Origin: an uncultured Clostridia bacterium
GTDB taxonomy: Bacteria > Bacillota > Clostridia > Oscillospirales > Oscillospiraceae
Reading direction: 5' to 3'
DNA length: 18,228 bases
NCBI GenBank assembly: GCA_937915065.1
Contig: CALDMR010000182.1
Coordinates: 1 to 18,228 of the forward strand
Position numbers and translations under genes: made by a program. Under the pieces are notes generated by a model. The model made no database searches, was not told the origin of the DNA, and saw only the letters and a program-made list of their open reading frames with translations. This document shows, piece after piece, positions 13,942 through 18,228 of the stretch; position 1 is the stretch's first letter; each line of letters starts with the position of its first letter.

Positions 13942-14083
13942 GGCTGCCCTCCTTTCCAGAGCGTTTTCTTCTTCAATCTATGCGTGTGTTCCGGCTGCTA
14001 TGTAGACAAATAGAATTCGATTTTGCGGCTGCGAGGGAAATCGTATTGCCGTGCGGCTTTGGCGGTGCGCGGAGGCTTGCAAT

Positions 14084-14485
14084 TCAAGGGCTTTTCGCCC
14101 CCAAATTGTCTACACCAGACCGCCGTTTGCGGGCGGATTTCGCCTTCTGTCGGCGGTGAACCTCTTTGGCGCAGGCGGGGCAGTATTTTGTCCTGCCAGA
14201 GCGGGCGAGAATGCCTGTGCCGCAGACTTCGCAGCGGCGGAGTTTTTTCGGGCTGAGAATGGCCTGTTCCAGCTTGGGCTGCTGGGGCAGCACGGCGCGG
14301 CGGAACCACCGGCAGATCAGGCTGCGGGAGATAAATTGCGGGCAAGCGCCGTCCAGCAGCAGGCAGTCGCCATCCAAGAAGTTACAGCAGCGCCTTGTAA
14401 GGCCGCGCACGCTGCGGAGCTGTCCTGGCGTCAAGCGGAAGAGCGTGCCATCCGGCAGCCGCTCGATGGGGTCAAGCTTGTGCAT
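14084..14485 (-). CDS. Cysteine-rich VLP-domain protein
   Basis: A 133-residue protein with nine cysteines: C33 and C34 (RRCCNFLDGDC), C41, C48, C58 (SLICRWFRRAVLP), C85/C88 (RRCEVCG) and C102/C105 (KYCPACAKEVHRRQK). The second half is a zinc-ribbon-like C-x2-C...C-x2-C. The segment CRWFRRAVLP contains the V-L-P motif that, as I recall, names the cysteine-rich VLP family, which is common in mobile elements of gut Firmicutes and adjacent to replication and mobilisation genes. Its function is unknown; nucleic-acid binding is an inference from the zinc ribbon and the basic C-terminus (ARKRRSG). The start ATG at 14485 has AAGGAGGG five bases upstream, located inside the end of the RepA_N gene (14-base overlap), so the two are co-translated. 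Confidence 0.85.
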   Translation of the reverse strand: MHKLDPIERLPDGTLFRLTPGQLRSVRGLTRRCCNFLDGDCLLLDGACPQFISRSLICRWFRRAVLPQQPKLEQAILSPKKLRRCEVCGTGILARSGRTKYCPACAKEVHRRQKAKSARKRRSGVDNLGAKSP

Positions 14486-14858
14486 CTTCGCCCTCCTTTG
14501 CGATAAGCTTTGCATCCGCTGGGTAGTTCAGCGTAATGAGCGCAGGCTTGCCCAAGCCCTGCTTGCGTCGAACGATCAAGCCGCTGTATTCCAGCTCCCG
14601 GAAGATCCGCGTGGTGCTCTGGCGGCTGCGGTGGAGCTTCGTCTGCGCCTGCTCCAAGGTGAAGTACAGCCGAATTGTGCCGTCCGGCTCGACGTAGCCG
14701 TTCTGCCGGGAGATGCTGGCTCTGTCCAGCAGGAGAGCGTAGAGCACCTTTGCGTCGTTGCTGATGTCCCGCAGGGCTTCGTCTTGGAGAAGGAACCTTG
14801 GAAGCGGCACATAGGACGCCGCTGGGCTCTGCGCCGTGAGCTTGCAAAAAGTTCTCAT
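14472..14858 (-). CDS. RepA_N-domain replication initiator (short form)
   Basis: A 128-residue protein consisting of a RepA_N-type winged-helix domain: YVPLPRFLLQDEALRDISNDAKVLYALLLDRASIS, then NGYVEPDGTIRLYFTLEQAQTKLHRSRQSTTRIFRELEYSGLIVRRKQGLGKPALITL. This corresponds to the consensus IPK.L..d..f..LS.eAK.LY..LLDR...S..N.w.d..g..yi.f...e. and GLI.R..qG.gkP. RepA_N initiators drive theta replication of Firmicutes plasmids and some ICEs. Related ICE proteins often carry a further C-terminal (DUF6017-like) domain; this one stops after the N-terminal domain, so it may be truncated. The ATG at 14858 with AGGAGGT at 14868-14862 is chosen over a repeat-encoded ATG at 14891. Confidence 0.85.
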   Translation of the reverse strand: MRTFCKLTAQSPAASYVPLPRFLLQDEALRDISNDAKVLYALLLDRASISRQNGYVEPDGTIRLYFTLEQAQTKLHRSRQSTTRIFRELEYSGLIVRRKQGLGKPALITLNYPADAKLIAKEGEDAQA

Positions 14859-14872
14859 CTGACCTCCTATCC

Positions 14873-14920
14873 CATCCATCAATCCATCCATTTTTGTGTT
14901 GATTGATTGATAGATTGATT
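14873..14920. repeat. Tetranucleotide repeats upstream of the RepA_N gene
   Basis: CATC/AATC-type 4-base units run through 14873-14890, and GATT-type units (GATTGATTGATAGATTGATT) through 14901-14920, separated by a short T-rich spacer. On the minus strand they precede the repA RBS directly. They could be iteron-like initiator binding sites, or slippage-prone repeats in the leader. Neither role is shown. Confidence 0.6.
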
Positions 14921-15014
14921 CTCTTGTATCTTGGTTTATTTCTTATTAGTTAGAGGATGAATTTCAGCCCCGATGGGAGGCACGAAAACCGTCGTTCTGA
15001 AATCCGGTTGCGGA

Positions 15015-15061
15015 ACGCTCCGGAGCGTCAGCTTGTCCACCGTCCGAAAAACCGGTGACGG
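15015..15061. other. Palindrome cluster, candidate oriT or regulatory site
   Basis: Between repA and mobC, about 230 bases hold no convincing gene. A perfect 14-base palindrome, ACGCTCCGGAGCGT, occupies 15015-15028. Overlapping inverted repeats follow: CACCG 15038-15042 with CGGTG 15053-15057, and CCGTC 15040-15044 with GACGG 15057-15061. Inverted repeats beside mobC are typical of transfer origins, but no known nic sequence was recognised. Confidence 0.35.
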
Positions 15062-15091
15062 AAAACCCACACATGGAAAATCCCGTTGTGG

Positions 15092-15422
15092 TCAAAGCTC
15101 ATCTCTCTGCCGCACTTTCAGCAGTTCCCAGATCTCGGCTTGCCGCGCTTTCAGCTCGGCAACGTCGTATTCATAGCAGCGCCCGGTGCTGTTGATGCGG
15201 CGGCAAATCTGGTTGATGTTCGTGGCGACTCTGCTGACGGCAGCAGCCAGCTTCTTTTGCTCGGTGTAGTCCACCTTGATGATGTAGCCGTCGATGAGCA
15301 TCTTGCGGGCATACGCGCCGAAGTTGTGTGTTCCCAACTGGCGCATCTTGTGCTGTACAAGATTTAACTCCTGCTCGTTCAGGCAGATTTCCTTGCGGAT
15401 GGGTCCGTGCGCGGTCCGGCAT
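15092..15422 (-). pseudogene. mobC: mobC-like relaxosome protein, frameshifted
   Basis: The main part reads MRQLGTHNFGAYARKMLIDG, YIIKVDYTEQKKLAAAVSRV and ATNINQICRRINSTG, then AELKARQAEIWELL. This is the MobC family (QLGT.NF.aYaRKMLIDGYII..D, tNiNQI.kR.N.TG), the relaxosome accessory protein that helps a relaxase at oriT. The conserved N-terminal stretch GPIRKEICLNEQELNLVQHKM is present in the same frame. The only ATG with an RBS (15422, AAGGGG at 15435-15430) is in a different frame and reads MPDRARTHPQG. Removing one base near 15400-15405 would join the two into a normal MobC start, so a single-base shift has disabled the gene, or there is a sequencing error. No relaxase gene follows, although one normally does. 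Confidence 0.8.
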
Positions 15423-15427
15423 GAGAA

Positions 15428-15688
15428 TTACCCCTTCAGGTGCAGCCCGAAGGCACCGTTTTCTTCCAGAATTTCCAGATAGCCATTGCCGGTGAGTTCA
15501 GCAAAAACCGGAGCAACTTTTTCGGGCGGAAGGGTCAGAGCATCTGCAAGTTCCTGAGCACTCAGACCGCCGTCCTCGAAGGTGTACAAGAGTGCGCCGG
15601 TGAGCTTGGCTTCTGCGGATAGGTTTGTATCCAGCAGGAGGCGGGTGGGTACAGCGGTCATGTGGGTGTGGTTGTAGTAAGTGATCAT
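15428..15688 (-). CDS. Small winged-helix protein
   Basis: An 86-residue protein reading PTRLLLDTNLSAEAKLTGAL, LYTFEDGGLSAQELADALTL and PPEKVAPVFAELTGNGYLEIL. This looks like a compact winged-helix DNA-binding domain, distantly like the RepA_N/DnaD N-terminal region (an AK.lgaLLy helix, then an HTH and a wing). The ATG at 15688 has an AGGAGC about 9 bases upstream, but that RBS lies in the plus-strand helicase splinter. The original upstream region has therefore been replaced and the gene may lack its native promoter; the ATG at 15661 is an alternative start. Its stop is five bases from the mobC start, so it heads the mob relic operon. No specific function can be given. Confidence 0.6.
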   Translation of the reverse strand: MITYYNHTHMTAVPTRLLLDTNLSAEAKLTGALLYTFEDGGLSAQELADALTLPPEKVAPVFAELTGNGYLEILEENGAFGLHLKG

Positions 15689-15804
15689 ACCAGAAGCTCC
15701 TGGCCTACTACCAGCCTCGTATTTTGCTGGGCTTGACGGCTACGCCTGAACGTATGGACGGCAAGAGCATTCTGCCATATCTACGATTACTTGATCGTGG
15801 ATGA
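15685..15804 (+). pseudogene. Splinter of an SF2 (DEAD/DEAH, UvrB-like) helicase
   Basis: In one frame the sequence reads SYQKLLAYYQPRILLGLTAT followed by PERMDGKSILPY, which is the motif III region of large SF2 helicases with DUF3427/PLD-like domains (S.Y...L.yF.P..LLGLTATPERMDG). Homology starts at about 15685 and ends at about 15780, where the frame runs into a stop (15802-15804) within a different helicase. Only about 32 codons of a gene normally of roughly 1000 remain. The left edge abuts the start codon of the minus-strand winged-helix gene. Confidence 0.8.
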
Positions 15805-17020
15805 AGCCTCACAGGTCGATTTAGCCACAGGGGTGCTGGCATTTTCCTGTGCGCGGAATATCGTGATTGTCGGGGACTTGAAGCAGCTCCCCAATGTGCT
15901 GACGGAGGATGACATTCGCACCAGCGATGCCATTTGGCAAAAGCATTCCTTGGATGAGCGTTATCGCTTTTCTACCCACAGTTTGCTGTCCTCTGCATTG
16001 GAAATATGGCAGGATGCACCTGTTACGCTGCTGCGGGAACACTACCGCTGTCACCCGAAGATCATCAATTTCTGCAATCAGAAGTTCTACCACGGACAGC
16101 TGATCGTTATGACAAAAGACCATGATGAGCCGGATGTGTTGACCATGTACCGGACGATTGCCGGTAATCACGCCCGTGGGCATCTCAACCAGCGCCAGAT
16201 CGATGTCATCCAGCAGGAGGTGCTTCCGCGGCTGCATCAGCAAAATTTCCAGAGCATCGGTATTATCACGCCATATCGGGATCAGGTGACAGCCATCCGC
16301 AAGCAGCTGGGAGATACTTATGAGGTGGACACCGTCCACAAGTTTCAGGGGCGAGAACAAGATGCGATCATTCTGACCTCAGTCGACAATGTCATCACAG
16401 ATTTTGTGGATGATCCCCATATGCTGAATGTGGCGGTTTCCCGCGCGGTCCATTCGCTGACGGTGGTCACATCGCAGGACCCACGTAATGGCCAGACCAA
16501 CTACGGCGATTTGACACGATACATCGAATATAACAATTTTGAAGTGATCCAGAGCCAAGTCTACTCCGTGTTCGATATGCTCTACCAGGGCTATGCCGAG
16601 CAGCGCAAGGTATATCTGCAAAAACATAAGCGGGTATCTGAGTACGATTCTGAGAATCTCATGTACTCTGTGATTCAAGAGGTGCTGTCCGAAGAGGCAT
16701 TTTCCACTATCGGCTGCGCTGTACATGTTTCTCTTGCAACACTGGTGAAAGACTATGGACCGTTGACGGAGGAAGAACACAAATATGCCCGGAATCCGTT
16801 GACACATGTTGATTTTTTGTTATTCAATCAAATGGATAAACAACCTGTGCTAGCAATTGAAGGGGACGGGACTGGCTTCCATGAAGCCGGGAGCAAACAG
16901 GCAGAACGCGATATAAAGAAGAACTCCATTCTGAAGAAGTGTGCCATCTCGCTGCTGCGGCTACGTACTGACGGTAGCGGAGAAAGAGAGAAGATTAGGA
17001 CTGCACTAAAGAGAAAATGA
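15779..17020 (+). pseudogene. SF1 DNA2/NAM7-type helicase, N-terminus lost
   Basis: Motif II (YDYLIVDEASQVD, 15782-15820), motif III (GDLKQLP, about 15872-15892), motif IV region (LREHYRCHPKIINFCN), ITPYRDQV, motif V (VDTVHKFQGREQDAIIL) and motif VI (LNVAVSRAVHSLTVV) are intact. The C-terminal 100 or so residues (VDFLLFNQMDKQPVLAIEGDGTGFHE...) look like the DUF2726 nuclease-like domain. Walker A and everything before it are missing: the frame is closed by a stop at 15734-15736, and upstream of the homology lies an unrelated SF2 helicase fragment. No start codon with an RBS precedes motif II; only TTG 15791 or GTG 15797 are available. Full-length relatives are large helicases, some in defence islands. 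I call it a non-functional 3' fragment. Confidence 0.85.
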
Positions 17021-17022
17021 TT

Positions 17023-17097
17023 ATGTCGAGAATAATGAGGAATACAATCAGATGTAAAAAATGTGGAGACGTCATCGAAAGTAAAACCATTCTTTGA
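17023..17097 (+). pseudogene. 24-codon stub of a DUF7695-like zinc protein
   Basis: The frame reads MSRIMRNTIRCKKCGDVIES and then KTIL before a TGA at 17095-17097. The first twenty residues match the start of the small DUF7695-type proteins as I remember them (I.RNAIkCkkCGDvIES...HDF..C.CG.C.VDGG). The second half with its further cysteines is missing, and the sequence after about 17088 is AT-rich and unrelated. It begins three bases after the helicase stop. Confidence 0.6.
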
Positions 17098-17153
17098 GAC
17101 ATAACGCTTCTTTTCAGCAATTCTATTATGAATGCTAGATTGTATTGGTTTCG

Positions 17154-17202
17154 ATTATACCCCCATTATACCCTTGATTTCACGGGCATAATGGGGTATA
17201 AT
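17154..17202 (+). promoter_or_regulatory. Promoter inside a large inverted-repeat operator
   Basis: TTGATT (17174-17179) and TATAAT (17197-17202) with 17-base spacing form a strong promoter for the ATPase gene. The same stretch is a near-perfect inverted repeat: the left arm 17154-17173 contains ATTATACCC twice (17154-17162 and 17165-17173), and the right arm 17184-17202 contains the opposed GGGCATAAT and GGGTATAAT. That makes four copies of a 9-base half-site, with the -10 box forming part of the last one. Tight control by a dimeric or tetrameric repressor is the natural reading. Confidence 0.8.
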
Positions 17203-17236
17203 TCTATGCATAATAGTTTCACCGGGGAGGTGCACC

Positions 17237-18228
17237 ATGGAGCTGTTTGAGCTTCAAGCCAAAATTGCTGATCTGGAGCAACAGATTGCGGAGCTGCCTG
17301 CAGGGTTTGTCACAAAGAAGACGATCAACGGCAATGTGTATTTCTATCACCGTTGGACGGAGAACAAAAAGCGGCGGGAGAAGTATATTTCTGCTGACGA
17401 ATTGGAAAACTTCCGTGCTCAGATCGAGAGGCGGAAGGAACTGGAGCATGAGCTGAAGGCGCTGAAAAAGCAGCTGCCCAAGGCGAAATCTGCGAGCCCT
17501 TCCGCGTTTACCACCAATGTCCGCACCGGCGAGGCGCTGCGCACCTTTGCGGCATCTGTTTGCGGCTATCGCAGGCGCGAGTGTTTCCAGCAGCTGCACA
17601 ACTTTGTCTACGGCGAGCCGCAGGACAAGGTATTCATCCTCTACGGCCTGCGCCGGACGGGGAAAACCACTATGATCCGCCAGATTTTCGCGGAGATGAG
17701 CGACGCAGAGCTTTCGAAAGCAGCTTTCATTCAAATCACAGCAAGAGACACATTGGCTGATGTGAACCGCGATCTCAAGACGTTGGAGGAGCAGGGCTTC
17801 CGCTATGTGTTTCTCGACGAAGTGACGCTGATGGAGGACTTTATTGAGGGCGCGGCGCTGTTCTCCGATGTGTTTGCCGCCTGCGGAATGAAAATCGTGC
17901 TGTCCGGCACGGATTCACTGGGTTTCCTGTTCACGGAGGATGAGCAGCTCTACGACCGCTGCATTCTGCTGCACACGACCTTCATCCCTTACCGCGAGTT
18001 TGAGTCTGTGCTCGGCATTCATGGCATCGACGAGTATATCCGCTACGGCGGCACTATGAGTCTCGGCGGTGTCCACTACAACGAAACCTCCACGTTTGCC
18101 AGCAAGGAAAGCGCGGACGAGTATGTGGATACGGCTATTGCACGCAACATCCAGCACTCCCTGCGCTGCTATCAGTACGAGGGACATTTCCGCCATCTGC
18201 GTGACCTGTATGAGAGGAACGAACTGAC
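17237..18228 (+). CDS. AAA ATPase with DUF6788-like N-terminus, 3' end cut off
   Basis: The frame opens at ATG 17237, with GGGGAGG at 17224-17230, and stays open to the window edge (330 codons seen). Residues 1-85 form a helical region with a central NGNVYFYHRWTENKKRREKYI resembling DUF6788 (substrate-contact-like beta motif between coiled coils). The ATPase follows: Walker A GLRRTGKTT (137-145), Walker B YVFLDEV (190-196) and sensor 1 VLSGTDS (221-227), then HTTFIPYREFESVLGI and a GGT segment. This is the archaeal-type ATPase/AAA_14-like layout, often with a C-terminal nuclease-like domain that would lie outside the window. Gut Clostridia carry many copies, and their role is unknown. Unlike its broken neighbours it looks intact, and it has a dedicated operator-promoter. 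Confidence 0.82.
   Translation, partial: MELFELQAKIADLEQQIAELPAGFVTKKTINGNVYFYHRWTENKKRREKYISADELENFRAQIERRKELEHELKALKKQLPKAKSASPSAFTTNVRTGEALRTFAASVCGYRRRECFQQLHNFVYGEPQDKVFILYGLRRTGKTTMIRQIFAEMSDAELSKAAFIQITARDTLADVNRDLKTLEEQGFRYVFLDEVTLMEDFIEGAALFSDVFAACGMKIVLSGTDSLGFLFTEDEQLYDRCILLHTTFIPYREFESVLGIHGIDEYIRYGGTMSLGGVHYNETSTFASKESADEYVDTAIARNIQHSLRCYQYEGHFRHLRDLYERNEL

Larger units (their letters stand above)
13093..18228. mobile_element. Skin-like element interrupting sigK (left part)
   Basis: From the break in sigK to the window edge, the genes are those of plasmid/ICE relatives and accessory islands: double-HTH regulator, orphan 58-residue protein, cysteine-rich VLP protein, RepA_N initiator domain, mobC relic, winged-helix protein, helicase fragments, zinc-protein stub and AAA ATPase. 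Several are truncated or frameshifted. The right end, the recombinase and the sigK 3' half would lie beyond 18228. If they are absent, the region is an insertion scar rather than a developmentally excised element. Confidence 0.65.

Noticed and set aside
14001..14114. Nine-base inverted repeat TGTAGACAA / TTGTCTACA about 100 bases apart
   Set aside because: One copy lies inside the VLP gene and the spacing is large; a chance match is likely, and no flanking structure suggests an IS end.
1..18228. tRNA, rRNA or CRISPR arrays
   Set aside because: No cloverleaf with CCA-type ends, no rRNA-like stretch and no regularly spaced direct repeats were recognised on either strand by eye.

Overview
The window looks like a chromosomal segment of a GC-rich, spore-forming gut-type member of the Clostridia (Oscillospiraceae/Ruminococcaceae-like). 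The reasons are strong AGGAGG ribosome binding sites, ATG/GTG starts, high-GC coding sequence with AT-rich promoters, a prfA-tsaC-coaE-M18 aminopeptidase cluster, and the 5' half of the mother-cell sporulation sigma factor gene sigK. The lineage is inferred from gene families and composition, not from a marker gene.

Positions 1-12.7 kb are ordinary core genome. A plus-strand cluster comes first: the tail of a DUF218/YdcF-type protein, a flavodoxin-like protein, peptide release factor 1, a Sua5-type threonylcarbamoyl-AMP synthase, a divergent dephospho-CoA kinase and an M18 aminopeptidase. A minus-strand mini-operon follows (small three-helix membrane protein plus XRE regulator) with a very clear promoter flanked by two operator copies. 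Then come plus-strand genes for a uridine-kinase-like P-loop kinase, an RlmA-type rRNA methyltransferase and a CLC anion transporter whose selectivity filter resembles the fluoride-type branch. The next minus-strand block holds a DUF2975 membrane protein with its HTH partner, a TtcA-like tRNA thiolation enzyme, an AAA/ABC-like ATPase and a GreA-family factor. A plus-strand GNAT acetyltransferase ends this part.

At 12763 the pro-sigma-K gene begins normally, with RBS, hydrophobic pro-sequence and sigma region 2. It leaves the family consensus abruptly after residue N111, at the Cys-Ile-Glu-Asn-Glu codons. This is, as far as I recall, the place where skin elements split sigK in Bacillus subtilis and Clostridioides difficile. 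Everything from about 13.09 kb to the end therefore looks like the left part of an element inserted in sigK. The visible cargo is plasmid/ICE-like rather than phage-like: a double-HTH regulator, a 58-residue orphan protein, a cysteine-rich VLP protein, a RepA_N replication initiator domain, a frameshifted mobC without its relaxase, and a small winged-helix protein. After that comes a patchwork of broken accessory genes: an SF2 helicase splinter joined to an N-terminally truncated SF1 helicase with a DUF2726-like C-terminus, and a 24-codon stub of a DUF7695-like zinc protein. The window ends inside an intact-looking AAA ATPase with its own promoter embedded in a large inverted repeat.

Neither the recombinase nor the 3' half of sigK is visible here. 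Whether sigK can be rebuilt during sporulation, or is dead, cannot be settled from this window.
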